Part shown: in pieces, positions 30,120 to 39,639 of the stretch | Numbering within the stretch: the stretch's first letter is position 1 | Layout: every line of letters begins with the position of its first letter | Origin: CAWDDA01 sp963813345 | Lineage (GTDB): Bacteria > Acidobacteriota > Blastocatellia > RBC074 | Reading direction: 5' to 3' | NCBI GenBank assembly: GCA_963813345.1 | Contig: CAWEYR010000004.1 | Location: forward strand, 62,001 to 126,000 | Length of the DNA stretch: 64,000 bases | The notes under the pieces: generated by a model | Told to the model about the DNA's origin: nothing | Seen by the model: the letters and a program-made list of their open reading frames with translations, nothing else | Databases searched by the model: none | Translations under genes and position numbers: made by a program

Positions 30120-30120
30120 T

Positions 30121-31818
30121 TTAGCTCAGTATCATCTCCTTCAACGCTGCGCCTGCCGGAACAATCGGAAAGACGTTCTCTTCGCGCGCCACCTTAATAT
30201 CCATGACCACTGGCCCTTCGGTATTCAGTCCCTCTTCAAGGACAGCCGTTACTTCCGACGCTTTCGTTGCTCTCAGCGCCTTCAGATCGAACGCTTCGGC
30301 GAGCTTTACGAAATCCGGAGCAACGACGAGGTCACTGAACGAATAGTTGTGCGCGTAGAATTGCTCCTGCCACTGACGCACCATTCCGAGATAACCGTTG
30401 TTGATAATCACCACCTTGACCGGAATCTGATGTTCGCGAATCGTCGCCAGCTCCTGGAAGCTCATCTGGAATCCGCCGTCGCCGACAACCGCGACTACCA
30501 TCTCACCGGGTCGCGCTACTGCCGCTCCCATTGCCGCCGGCAATCCATATCCCATCGCTCCGAGCCCGCCAGAGTTCAGCCATTGCCGCGGCCGCTCAAA
30601 GCCGTAAAGTTGAGCAGTCCACATCTGATGCTGGCCGACATCAGCAGAGACGACTGCCTGACCATTTGTAAGGCGGTGCAACTCGTGGATGACTCGTTGC
30701 GGCTTGATCACCTCGCCGTCGTCGTGAACAAAGAACGGATGCTCGCGCTTCCACGTGTCAATCTGGTCAAACCACGGTTTACGATCCGCGATCTTTTCGC
30801 CCGACTCAATCTGTCGCTCGAGCTCGGCAAGCATCTGCTTGAGCACAACGCGGGCATCTCCGACTACCGGAATCTCAGTCTTTACGTTCTTGCCGATGCA
30901 CGATGGATCAATATCAATGTGAACGATCTTTGCCTGGCGCGCGAACTGATCCAGCTTGCCGGTGACGCGATCATCGAAGCGTGCCCCGACCGAAATGATC
31001 AGATCGCTCGTATCGATCGCCATGTTCGTCCAGTAGCCACCGTGCATTCCCAGCATCCCAAGACTCAGCGGATGACTTGCCGGGAATGTTCCGAGGCCCA
31101 TCAACGTGCAGGTCGTCGGCAGCGTCAGCTTTTCGGCGAGTAGTCTCACCTCTTCGTGCGCTCCCGCGGCAACCGCGCCGCCTCCGACATAAAGCACTGG
31201 ACGCCTGGCCTTCATCATCGATTCAACGGCGCGACGAATCTGTCCGGAATGGCCCTGGAGCGTCGGCTTGTAGCTGCGCATGGTGATCGTTTCGGGATAG
31301 CGGAATTCGGTCTCCTGCGCGGTCATGTCTTTCGGCATGTCGATCAGGACTGGCCCGGGACGCCCGCTGCCCGCTACATAGAAAGCCTCCTTTATAGTCG
31401 GCGCCAGGTCTTCGACTTTCTTCACAAGGTAGTTGTGCTTCGTGCACGATCTTGTAATGCCCGTCAGGTCTGCCTCTTGAAACGCGTCATTGCCGATCAG
31501 ATGAGTCGGCACCTGGCCGGTGAAGACCACAATTGGAATCGAATCCATGAAGGCATTCGCAATTCCGGTGACAGCGTTTGTGCCTCCAGGGCCGGAGGTC
31601 ACAAGCGCGACCCCGGTCTTGCCGGTTGCCTGGGCATAACCTGCTGCGGCAAACAACGCGCCCTGTTCGTGACGGACAAGGTAGTGCTTGATCCGGTCGG
31701 TATGACGATTGAGCTCGTCGTAAACGTGAAGAACCGCACCGCCCGGATAGCCGAAGATGTGTTCGACTCCTTCGCATCGCAGCGCTTCGATCAATACACG
31801 CGCTCCACGCATTTTCAT
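30121..31818 (-). CDS. ilvB: Acetolactate synthase catalytic subunit
   Basis: A ThDP enzyme of 565 aa that joins two pyruvates, or pyruvate and 2-oxobutyrate. The catalytic glutamate is E51 in VRHEQGALFAAAGYA. The ThDP pyrophosphate motif begins GDGGFQMSFQEL and includes NNGYLGMVRQWQ. The start at 31818 (MKMRGARVLIEAL) follows a purine-rich site. The same frame is open further upstream, but that extension would read through the attenuator terminator and lacks family residues. It is the first structural gene of the ilv operon. Confidence 0.95.
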   Translation of the reverse strand: MKMRGARVLIEALRCEGVEHIFGYPGGAVLHVYDELNRHTDRIKHYLVRHEQGALFAAAGYAQATGKTGVALVTSGPGGTNAVTGIANAFMDSIPIVVFTGQVPTHLIGNDAFQEADLTGITRSCTKHNYLVKKVEDLAPTIKEAFYVAGSGRPGPVLIDMPKDMTAQETEFRYPETITMRSYKPTLQGHSGQIRRAVESMMKARRPVLYVGGGAVAAGAHEEVRLLAEKLTLPTTCTLMGLGTFPASHPLSLGMLGMHGGYWTNMAIDTSDLIISVGARFDDRVTGKLDQFARQAKIVHIDIDPSCIGKNVKTEIPVVGDARVVLKQMLAELERQIESGEKIADRKPWFDQIDTWKREHPFFVHDDGEVIKPQRVIHELHRLTNGQAVVSADVGQHQMWTAQLYGFERPRQWLNSGGLGAMGYGLPAAMGAAVARPGEMVVAVVGDGGFQMSFQELATIREHQIPVKVVIINNGYLGMVRQWQEQFYAHNYSFSDLVVAPDFVKLAEAFDLKALRATKASEVTAVLEEGLNTEGPVVMDIKVAREENVFPIVPAGAALKEMILS

Positions 31819-31846
31819 TGTTTCTTTACCTCTGGTTTTGATGGTA

Positions 31847-31889
31847 ATCAAAATTAAAGCCCCGGCGCGCTTGGTAAGCTCGCCGGGGC
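31847..31889 (-). terminator. Attenuator terminator of the ilv operon
   Basis: A perfect 9-bp stem (GCCCCGGCG at 31859-31867 with its complement at 31881-31889) is followed in the direction of transcription by a U-rich run (TTTAATTTT). It lies between the leader peptide stop and ilvB. Its 5' arm (31878-31885 region) can instead pair with bases 31930-31937 inside the leader peptide codons, an exact 8-bp complement (GCTCGCCG with CGGCGAGC). The two structures exclude each other. Confidence 0.85.
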
Positions 31890-31915
31890 CTTCGGTTTCT
31901 TCTGGCCTGCAGTCA

Positions 31916-32026
31916 TCAGGCCAGCGAGGCGGCGAGCCGATTCGATCTAATCGGTACCGCAATAATCTCCCCGAGAACTACTAGGATGACACTTGTATGA
32001 ACTGAATGAACTGGATTCAACGACAT
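31916..32026 (-). CDS. Branched-chain amino acid leader peptide (attenuator)
   Basis: A 36-codon ORF from ATG 32024-32026 to TGA 31916-31918. Residues 13-26 read VILVVLGEIIAVPI, with 10 of 14 Val, Ile or Leu, matching the products of the operon. An AGGAA site precedes the ATG. A ribosome stalled at these codons would leave 31930-31937 free to form the antiterminator. A ribosome reaching the stop would cover it and allow the terminator. A CTGGCCTG/CAGGCCAG hairpin (31902-31924) at the stop codon could act as a pause structure. The logic is that of enterobacterial ilv leaders. Confidence 0.87.
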   Translation of the reverse strand: MSLNPVHSVHTSVILVVLGEIIAVPIRSNRLAASLA

Positions 32027-32061
32027 TTTCTGTTTCCTGCAGCTTGCGCGAAATGCAGATA

Positions 32062-32098
32062 CGCTAACAGTATACGGATCCGGCCCCTTCGGCGTCCA
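32062..32098 (-). promoter_or_regulatory. Candidate promoter of the ilv operon
   Basis: On the minus strand TATACT (32074-32069) is a good -10 box about 40 bases upstream of the leader ATG. A weak -35 candidate (TGGACG-like) lies about 18 bases further up. Transcription would start near 32062, leaving a short untranslated stretch before the leader peptide. Confidence 0.55.
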
Positions 32099-32138
32099 CT
32101 TAATACTTTTTATCAGATGATAATAATCATTTATGCAG

Positions 32139-33213
32139 TCACGAGCGTGCGTCTGCCCGTGTCAGGTTCGCACGGATGATGTTTCCCATTTCTGACGTTC
32201 CGACCCGGTGCGCTACGCCGGAAAGATCGGCCGTTCCATAACCGTCATCCAGAGCCTTGCGCACAGCGCTCTCGAGGGCGCTGGCTTCCGCTTCGAGTTT
32301 GCACGTGTGCCGCAGAAGCATAGCCGCAGACGCGATTGCACCAACAGGGTTGGCAATTCCCTGGCCCGCGATGTCGGGAGCTGACCCGTGCACGGGCTCA
32401 TATAGATCGACCTTGCCTCCGAGGCTTGCCGATGGAAGCATTCCAAGCGAGCCAGTCAGTACGGCTGCCTCATCGCTCAGAATGTCGCCGAAAAGATTCT
32501 CGGTCACGATCACATCGAAGCTTCGCGGACGCGTGACCAGAGACATGGCGCAACTATCCACATATCCGTGTTCGAGCTCGACGTCGGGATAATCTTCTCC
32601 CACGCGCTTCACGACTTTGCGCCAGAGTTGAGAGCTCTCAAGCACGTTCGCCTTGTCCACCGATGTCACTTTCTTGCGTCGGTTGCGCGCGAGCTCGAAT
32701 GCGACACGAGCGACACGTTCAACTTCGGGTGCAGTGTAGACAAGCGTGTTGAGACCGCGGTCCTCTTCGAGTCCGCGCGGCTTTCCAAAATAGAGGCCGC
32801 CAGCGAGCTCGCGCACGATCAGCAAATCCGTGCCGCGAATGATCTCCGCCTTGATCGGCGATGCGTCTATCAGTGAATCGTAAAGAAATGCAGGACGAAG
32901 GTTCGCGAACACACCGAGCCCGGCCCGGAGACCGAGCAATCCGGTTTCGGGCTTGAGATGAGGAGGATTCGAATCGTATCGAGGCGCGCCCACTGCACCG
33001 AGAAGGACCGCGTCACTCGAGAGACACGCCTCGAGAGTTTCGTCCGGCAGAGGAACGCCCTTCGCATCAAGCGCCGCGCCACCCATGAGGTGGGTAGCGA
33101 ATTCAAAGGAGTGTCCGTAAAGTTCACCGACCGCCTTGAGGCACTCGACCGCTTCGCGAGTTACCTCAACCCCGATTCCATCACCCGGAAGTACCGTGAT
33201 TCGAATGTTCCAT
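32139..33213 (-). CDS. leuB: 3-isopropylmalate dehydrogenase, possible frame break at the start
   Basis: LeuB oxidises and decarboxylates 3-isopropylmalate with NAD+. Visible are ITVLPGDGIGVEV at the N-terminus, RELAGGLYFGKPRG, the signature NLFGDILSDEAAVLTGSLGMLPSAS and the NAD-site region HGSAPDIAGQGIANP. The conserved N-terminus has no usual start in its own frame. From the ATG at 33211-33213, dropping one T at 33204-33205 gives MEHRITVLPGDGIG and a 357-aa protein of family length. leuA lies upstream, separated by a family A palindrome. Confidence 0.92.
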
Positions 33214-33229
33214 GACTCATCAATCTATG

Positions 33230-33321
33230 AAGGTACGTTGTACCGGCGTTTAGCCGGAATCGTGACATTCGAGTAGCGTCGAATGTCACGATTCCGGCTA
33301 AACGCCGGTACAACGTACCTT
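33230..33321. repeat. Family A full palindrome between leuA and leuB
   Basis: It has the same GGCGTTTAGCC subtype and architecture as the copy beside the RAYT gene: AAGGTACGTTGTACCGG tips, AATCGTGACATTC inner arms and a short variable centre. It lies in the transcribed gap between leuA and leuB, so the RNA would carry a very long hairpin. Confidence 0.92.
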
Positions 33322-33354
33322 CATTCACTGTCGCACTCCCAGATGCTTCAAGCT

Positions 33355-34882
33355 TCAGTTGCGCTCGAGCGAATAGAGCGCTTTGTTGACGGCGTTCAGG
33401 TATGCGCGAGCGCTTCCGTCAACAATATCGGTGCTCGCTGCCTTGCCTGTATACGATGTGTTGTTGAACTCCACGTGAACAAAGACTTCGCCGACTGCAT
33501 CGTTTCCACCTGTAACTGAACGCACGGTGTAATCAATCAACTTGCCTTTAAGGCCCGTGATCTGATCGATCGCTTCGTACACAGCAGCTACCGGCCCGTC
33601 GCCCGCGGCCGTGCGCGTCAATGAATCCTCACCCGACACGTCCTGCAGCGTCACCAGCGCAGTTGAAAGCGTAGAAGTTCCAGCCGTGGCCTGAACTACT
33701 CTCAGCTTGAACCGCTCGGGAATCTGCGCAAACCCGTCCTGGAGAATCGCGAGCAGGTCTTCTTCGAAAATCTCTTTCTTCTGATCGGCGAGCTTCGTGA
33801 ACAGTTTGTACGCCTTGTCCAGGTCCGCGCGCGACAACGCGTAACCCATCTCTTCGTACTTCTTGCTGAGTGCGTGCCGGCCCGAATGCTTGCCAAGCAC
33901 CAGACTGTTTGTTTTCACACCAACTGACTCGGGCGTCATGATCCTCGTAAGTCAGTCGATTCTTCAGCACACCGTGCTGATGGATTCCTGCCTCGTGCGC
34001 AAAAGCATTCTTTCCAACCACCGCCTTGTTCGGCTGGACGTGAACACCGGTGATATTCGAAAGAAGCTGGCTCGATCGATAGATCTCTTCCGTCACTACG
34101 CCTGTCTCATAGGGCATGAGATCGCGACGAACGCGGAGCGCCATTACAAGCTCTTCGAGAGATGCGTTTCCAGCGCGCTCCCCGATTCCATTGATCGTGC
34201 ATTCGATCTGACGCGCTCCGTGCGCAATTGCAGTCAGCGAATTCGCTACGGCCAGCCCAAGATCATTGTGGCAGTGGACGCTGATCGCAGCCTGTTCGAT
34301 ATTCGGAACTCGCTCGCGCAGCGTCGAGATGATCTTTGCGTATTCCGCGGGCACCGTGTAACCCACCGTGTCCGGAATGTTAACAACGGTGGCTCCCTCA
34401 TCAATGACTGCGGTGATTACCTGACACAGGTAGTCGAGGTCAGTGCGCGTAGCATCTTCTGCAGAGTATTCAACGTCGTTGGTGAAACGCTTGGCCATTC
34501 GCACCGCCTGGCACGACATCTCGAGAACTTCTTCACGCGTCTTTTGAAGCTTGTACTGCAGGTGAATGTCCGATGTTGCGATGAAAGTGTGAATCCTCGG
34601 GCGTGCAGCGTCTGAAAGCGCTTCCCACGCACGCTCGATGTCCTCAGGTGTCGTGCGGCATAGTGCTGCGATCACCGGTCGGCGGCAAATGCGCGCCACC
34701 TCGCGCACCGCAGAGAAATCATCATCAGAAGCGATTGGAAAGCCGGCTTCAATCACGTCCACTCCAAGCGCGTCGAGCTGCCGCGCCATTCGAACCTTCT
34801 CTTCAAGGTTCATGCTGCAGCCCGGTGATTGCTCGCCGTCACGAAGCGTTGTGTCGAAGACTGTTACTCGATTACCGCTCAT
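33355..34882 (-). CDS. leuA: 2-isopropylmalate synthase, frame broken
   Basis: The committed step of leucine synthesis, condensing 2-oxoisovalerate with acetyl-CoA. FDTTLRDGEQSPGCSMN (9-25), HCHNDLGLAVANSLTAI with the metal-binding histidines, and NGIGERAGNASLEE identify LeuA. The C-terminal allosteric domain ends VNKALYSLERN. The frame breaks at the CC pair 33943-33944; dropping one base joins LTYE to IMTPESVGVKTNSLVLGKHSGRHA in two readable parts. Repaired, it has 508 aa. Divergent from a LysR gene 115 bases away. Confidence 0.94.
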
Positions 34883-34960
34883 GGTTCACACTCCCGTAGC
34901 ATATACACGTATAGGTCCGCCGATCCTATCACTTCAACCGGAGATGCGCCAAGTTATATT

Positions 34961-34978
34961 ATTTACAAGACCATAAAT
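34961..34978. promoter_or_regulatory. Candidate LysR box between leuA and lysR-type gene
   Basis: ATTTACAAGACCATAAAT is an interrupted dyad (ATTTA, 8 bases, TAAAT) containing the T-N11-A pattern bound by LysR proteins. It sits 20 bases before the start of the LysR gene, in a position to control both directions. Confidence 0.5.
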
Positions 34979-34997
34979 TCTGCTTATCATATGTCGT

Positions 34998-35927
34998 ATG
35001 GATCTGGCACAGCTTGAAATCTTTCTTGCAATTGCGCAGGAGCGAAGTTTTTCACGGGCGGCGGAAAAGATGTTGCGCACGCAGCCTGCAATCAGCATCG
35101 CGATCAAGCGGCTCGAAGAAGAGCTTGGTGAACAGCTGTTTGACCGTTCGAGCAAGTCGGGAACGATGACCGAGGCAGGACGGGTATTGCATTCGTATGC
35201 TCAACGGATGATCAATCTGCGCGACGAAGCTCTGACATCAATAGGAGAGCTTCGCGGCATGAATCGAGGGCGGTTGAGCATCGGCGCGAACGAGAGTACT
35301 TCACTCTACCTGCTTCCTCCGCTGCTTCTCGATTACCGGCGCCGCTTCCCGAACATCAAGATCGAAGTCTACCGGAACATATCGGAGAGAATTCCGTCCG
35401 AAGTGCTCGAACGGAACCTCGATTTCGGATTTCTGTCGTACGACCCGATGCATCCATCACTGCAATCGATGGAGCTTTTCCGGGACGAACTCGTCTTTGT
35501 GGTTCATCCGCGGCACCGTTTTGCCAAGCGCGACAGTGTTACGGTTCGCGAACTTGGCGAAGAGCGATTTGTAGCTCACAACGTAAAGACGCCATCGCGG
35601 GCTCGAATCTTCGAGCTTTTTGCAGAGCACAGAACGCAGCTCAACATCTCAATCGAGCTGGCCACACTGGAAACGATCAAAGAGTTTGTCATGCGTGATG
35701 CGGGAGTCGCGATCCTTCCACGCCTCGCGGTTCGCGAAGAATTGAACAAGGGCAAACTGATCGAGATTCCGGTAAAGGGAATGAAGATTGAGAAGATGCT
35801 GCGGATAATCTATCGCCGCGAGCACTCGCTCTCGCAGGCGGCACGATCCTTTCTCGATCTCATCAAAGATGGTGCAGTCGACAGAGCACTGAAGACGGTT
35901 TCGATGCAACCCCAAGCTAAAGCTTGA
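34998..35927 (+). CDS. LysR-family transcriptional regulator
   Basis: A 309-aa protein. The N-terminal winged helix (MDLAQLEIFLAIAQERSFSR, then MLRTQPAISIAIKRLEEELG) is followed by a two-lobed effector domain (RGRLSIGANESTSLYLLPP; FVVHPRHRFAKRD; FVMRDAGVAILPRLAV). The frame is unbroken. It is divergent from leuA, so control of the leu genes, and perhaps of its own expression, is likely. The co-inducer could be an intermediate of leucine synthesis, as known for LeuO- or IlvY-like systems, but that is inference. Its last residues (AKA) and stop are encoded by a family B repeat. Confidence 0.9.
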   Translation: MDLAQLEIFLAIAQERSFSRAAEKMLRTQPAISIAIKRLEEELGEQLFDRSSKSGTMTEAGRVLHSYAQRMINLRDEALTSIGELRGMNRGRLSIGANESTSLYLLPPLLLDYRRRFPNIKIEVYRNISERIPSEVLERNLDFGFLSYDPMHPSLQSMELFRDELVFVVHPRHRFAKRDSVTVRELGEERFVAHNVKTPSRARIFELFAEHRTQLNISIELATLETIKEFVMRDAGVAILPRLAVREELNKGKLIEIPVKGMKIEKMLRIIYRREHSLSQAARSFLDLIKDGAVDRALKTVSMQPQAKA

Positions 35928-35980
35928 ACTCAAACCTCGTAAGCAGGACCTTGAGGTTTGAGTTCAAGCTTCAGCTTGCG
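35913..35980. repeat. Family B inverted pair at the end of the LysR gene
   Basis: CAAGCTAAAGCTTGAACTCAAACCTC and its inverted partner ending at 35980 are separated by about 16 bases. The left arm contains the LysR stop codon, and the right arm touches the stop of the convergent Uma2 gene. The hairpin may serve both genes as a terminator. Confidence 0.85.
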
Positions 35981-36532
35981 CTACGAGAATGCTTCGTCGA
36001 CTTTCATGCGCCAGCCGGGAAGTGCGGGTTCGGCTTCGGCGACCTCGCCTCTTCGGTATGTCGTCGGATGAGTGGGATCATTTGCGCGGTAGACGCGCAC
36101 GACCTCTTCTTTGAGCACGTCAACGTCCCAGACCACGAGTGTGCCGGCGGCGAAGTAGTCAGCAATCTTCGCCGCGATTTTGCGCTCGGCACGCGCGCCA
36201 TAATCTCCTTCACTTCTGACTTCTACAGCGAAGATCGGAGCGCCCTCAGGAAACTTTCCGGTTATTTCTCCCCCGGTATAGAACGCAGCATCGGGGCTAA
36301 AGGAATCCCGATTGGGGAGGTGAACAATGAACCCGACATTATCAGGGAACGCGTAACCTCTGCCGGTTTCCCGCTCGTAGCGGCGAAGAGCGACAAATAT
36401 TTCGCCGCCGGCACGTCCTGGCTTTCCTCCTGTTGGAGGCATTCGAACCAACTCTCCATTCACGATCTCGGCTTTGCCGTTTTCTGGAACGTGATAAAGG
36501 TCGTCGATCGTGGCTCTGGTCCTTGTAGTCAT
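35981..36532 (-). CDS. Uma2-family protein (PD-(D/E)XK nuclease fold)
   Basis: From the ATG at 36530-36532 the product is 183 aa: MTTRTRATIDDLYHVPENGK, AEIVNGELVRM, then PDAAFYTGG and AVEVRSEGDYG, with a lysine-rich helix (RAERKIAAKIADYFAAGTLVVWDVD). These match the Uma2/DUF820 restriction-endonuclease-like fold with E, D, E and K in catalytic positions. The frame is open for 31 more codons upstream, but the family start is the chosen one. Biological role is unknown for most members; they are common in Cyanobacteria, Chloroflexota and Acidobacteriota. Confidence 0.87.
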   Translation of the reverse strand: MTTRTRATIDDLYHVPENGKAEIVNGELVRMPPTGGKPGRAGGEIFVALRRYERETGRGYAFPDNVGFIVHLPNRDSFSPDAAFYTGGEITGKFPEGAPIFAVEVRSEGDYGARAERKIAAKIADYFAAGTLVVWDVDVLKEEVVRVYRANDPTHPTTYRRGEVAEAEPALPGWRMKVDEAFS

Positions 36533-36621
36533 GGCAGGTACCCCGAAACTGGATACGGCCACCCTGAAAGGTGGCCGCGTCAGTAACAATAGCACAGCAT
36601 GCACTTTGCAAGCTAACATTC

Positions 36622-37168
36622 TCAAACCATATCGAGCAGTTCTTTGTAAGACAATTGTCCGTTGATTATTCGTGCCGCTGAGGTGTAAGGGTGTCCGGTA
36701 TTACTGGTCGTCGAGTTGATGTGAGTTACGTCCACGCCGGACGCTTTGAGGTAGTCAGCGATCAGTCCGCGGTGACATCGCCACCAGACTGCTTCGGCAC
36801 ACATGATCGCTGTTCGATTGCTCTGAGCAATCTCGAGCAGCCGCTCGATTCCAGCATGAAAAGCGGCTGTCTCCATGTAGTCGGCATAACCTCGAAAAGA
36901 TGCGTTGCGCCAGGCAATATTCTCTGAGTCAGGACGCGCGCGCCGCCGACCGCCAAGTTCCGGCAAGTGAAAGTACTTGATGGTCTCGGCCGCGAGCGCT
37001 TCATCGAGCGCGATGCGATTGAAATGCGGGTAGCGGCGTGAGGACGGGAAGCTCCGCACGTCGGCAAGTGTTCTAATCTCGTTCAAGTGGAGCAGCTTCA
37101 GAAAGTCATCAATCGACAGACGTGGAGTGCCCGATCGTCCATATGCTTGTCGGCCGCTCTTTCAACAT
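36622..37168 (-). CDS. DUF488 family protein, frame broken
   Basis: About 181 aa after repair. The family hallmarks are TIGHST near the N-terminus, LADVRSFPSSRRYPHFN, and a CAEAVWWRCHRGLIADYL segment carrying the conserved Cys/Glu and CHR. The first part is encoded from ATG 37166-37168 (MLKERPTSIWTIGHST). One extra base near 37120 shifts it out of frame with SIDDFLKLLHLNEIRTLAD. DUF488 proteins are of unknown function. It is close to the Uma2 gene on the same strand, about 90 bases apart. Confidence 0.85.
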
Positions 37169-37176
37169 CCCGCTTT

Positions 37177-39440
37177 CTAACGAAAGTTCTCGATCATCAT
37201 GAGGTCGCTTCCGCGCTGCGTAACGAGCGGAAAGAGCAGCCACTTCCCGTCGGGTGAAATCGAGATGCCCGACACGCCGCCATGCAGATTGCCGTCGAGC
37301 AAGGCTACTGTCCTTACACTACCATCGGCTGAGTTTGCGAATTTGATGTAGGACTGCACGAGCGACTCGGCTACGACAAAATAGATGCCCTCGTTCGTCA
37401 CTGTCCAACTGCGGCTGTAGTTCTTCTCACGGAAATCAAAGACCGGCGTTTCTTCGCCACCGCTTGACCGGGATTCGCCAAACAGCGGACGATCCGCGAT
37501 CTCGCGTAAAGTAGAGCCACTGACCATCGGGAGATTCCTGCGGCTCGAAGCCACCGTTCTTCGTTATCTGAATTGGCGCGCCACCTCGAGCTGGCATTTT
37601 CCAGATCTGCAGTCCGCCGCTGCGGTTTGAAGTGAAGTACACCCATTGCCCGTCGCGCGACCAGGCCGGGACGACATCTTCAGAGGGATCAGACGTCAGT
37701 CTTCGCGGTTGGCCGCCTTCGCTGTTTACTATGAAGATGTCCGGGTTCCCCTCGGGCCGGCAATCAAACGCGATCTGATGTCCATCAGGCGACCAGCTCG
37801 GTGAGCCTGCAAGCGGACCGCGAAAAGAGGTCAACTGGATGGGATTCTCGCCATCTCTGCCGCAAAGCCAGATCTCATCGCTCCCCGACCGTCCCGACAC
37901 AAAGACGATGCGCCGGCCATCCGGCGAATAACGCGGACTGACCTCTATTGCCGTTGACGCTATCAGATTGGAGGTCGTTTTAGTTGCAGCAGTCCCAGAT
38001 CGGGAGGAACTCTTCAGAGCCAGTCTGACGATATCCGTGTTGCTCGTATTCTGGGTCCAGGCCAACCGGTTCTGGTGGCGCGAGAACGCTGGAAACTGCG
38101 CGTCACTTCCAGTGGACGTCAGCCATTGCGATGAACCACCTTCAGCGGGAACTCGGAAAAGGTAGCTCTTACCACTGTACCGTTTTGAGAAAACTATCTC
38201 GCGTCCATCCAGTGTCCAGGCCAGATTACTGGCACCAGAACCAGCGAACGTAAGTTGTTTCGGCTCGCCGCCCGCAACCGGTACTCGATAGACCTCGCCG
38301 ACAACGGCGCCGCTTACTCGCACAAAGGCTACAAAGCGGCTATCCGGAGAAAACGCGGGACTGCAATCACCTACAACGGCAGCCGGAGGAAAGGTGAGTC
38401 GTTGTTTCTCGCCAGTCTCCGAAGAAATCAGAAACAGGCTGAAGGGTTCTGCCGCTGAAGACTTGTCGCTGACGACAAGCCATTTACCGTCCGGGGACCA
38501 GTCGAGCCAGGTGTGCGGTCCGAAGCCAAAACGATTTGCCCACGTATCGACAAGCTTGCGCTCCGCCCCGCCGAGTGATGGGACGAGAAAGACTCCATCG
38601 CCATCTGCAGAGCTGCGATAGAAAGCGATGGTCCCGCCATCGGGCGACCAGACTGGATTGACATCATCGCCAGGCTGATTAGTTATGCGTACCCAGTTAC
38701 CGCCCTCGATTCTTCGAACGTAGATGTCTGCATTTCCTTCACTCTCACCACCCCAGACAAAAGCTATCTGTTTGCCGTCAGCGGAAAAGGCAGACTGAAA
38801 CTCGCGTCCCGGATATGTGGTTAGTGGCATTGCATTGAGATTTACCAGGGCCGCATTGTCAGATTGTGCGATTCGCGAAGGTTGAAAAACCTGAACCGCT
38901 ACAAACGCCAGTAGAAGAACACCCAGCAGACTGAGGATGATCGTCAAACCCGTTCGCACACGTGCGAACCACTGAGGCCAGCGAGTTTTTTCGATCGCCG
39001 GCGATCTCGACTCGCTAGAGCCCGGCTCTCGGGCACGTCCGGGATCCTTTTCGATCGCATCCGGATTCAGTGCTGGCACTACAAGCGCATTTTCCTCTTC
39101 GGTGACTTCCTTAACTTCGGCGATGAAGCGGTATCCAAGGCGTGGAAGGGTTTCGATATAACGATGGTCGTTCGGAGATTCGGAAAGAGCTTTTCTTAGA
39201 GCCGAAATGTGAACGTTGAGATTCGCTTCTTCAACGACGGTGTCAGGCCACAAAGCTTTGATCAGCGTTTCCCGGTCCATGACCCGGCCTGAATTCTGGA
39301 GAAGAAGGAGCAACAGCTCGTACTCCTTTGGCGGCAGAAGGACAGGAACGCCATCCCGGTAAAACCTGTGTTCACCAGTCGATAGCCGGAAAGGCCCAAA
39401 CTCGAAGTATTGAGGGACAGTTGTTTCGACCGTGTTGCAT
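37177..39440 (-). CDS. Winged-helix regulator fused to a membrane-anchored PD40/TolB propeller, two frame breaks
   Basis: About 754 aa after repair. The N-terminal OmpR-type DNA-binding domain shows FEFGPFRLSTGEHRFYRDG, PPKEYELLLLLLQNSGRV and the recognition region ALWPDTVVEEANLNVHISALRKAL. A single membrane helix (TIILSLLGVLLLAFVAVQVF) follows, then a six- or seven-bladed propeller of PD40 repeats (WSPDGGTIAFY, FSPDSRFVAFV, YSPDGRRIVFVSG). This is the CadC-like one-component plan. Breaks: an extra base in GGG 39414-39416 separates ATG 39440 from the domain, and one near 37462 separates the last blade (GGEETPVFDFREKNYSRSW). Its divergent neighbour is a TonB receptor gene. Confidence 0.88.
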
Positions 39441-39447
39441 ATACGGT

Positions 39448-39510
39448 CTTTAGCTGATCTTTAGCTGAACTTTAGAACTCTCTTTAGCGAAGAATTTAGC
39501 TCACCTAAAG
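39448..39510. promoter_or_regulatory. Array of CTTTAG direct repeats with 11-12 base period
   Basis: CTTTAGC-type heptamers start at 39448, 39459, 39470, 39482 and (as ATTTAGC) 39494, spaced 11, 11, 12 and 12 bases, followed by an inverted CTAAAG at 39505-39510. OmpR/PhoB-type winged helices bind direct repeats with an 11-base period, one per helical turn. The array starts 8 bases upstream of a gene encoding exactly such a domain. It is probably its autoregulatory operator and may also control the divergent TonB receptor. Confidence 0.65.
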
Positions 39511-39639
39511 TACTAGCCAACCGGATGTCCTTAATCTGAAGCCACGATAAGCTGAAGCCACGATTGCGACAGTTAGCAGCTTTGCTGGAAAGATATTAGC
39601 CCGACTGGGAGACGCCAATCAATGCCGTCCTCCCAAGAC

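Noticed and set aside
30070..31143. Long plus-strand ORF of 357 codons
   Set aside because: It is antisense to ilvB and ilvN, rich in Arg and His, with no motif, and is explained by the codon pattern of the real genes.
31819..31962. 48-residue N-terminal extension of IlvB
   Set aside because: It would be translated through the attenuator terminator and part of the leader ORF and shows none of the family N-terminal residues.
34883..34997. A second attenuator leader before leuA
   Set aside because: The gap is only 115 bases, has no Leu-rich ORF and no terminator hairpin; ATG GTC TTG TAA is too short to count.
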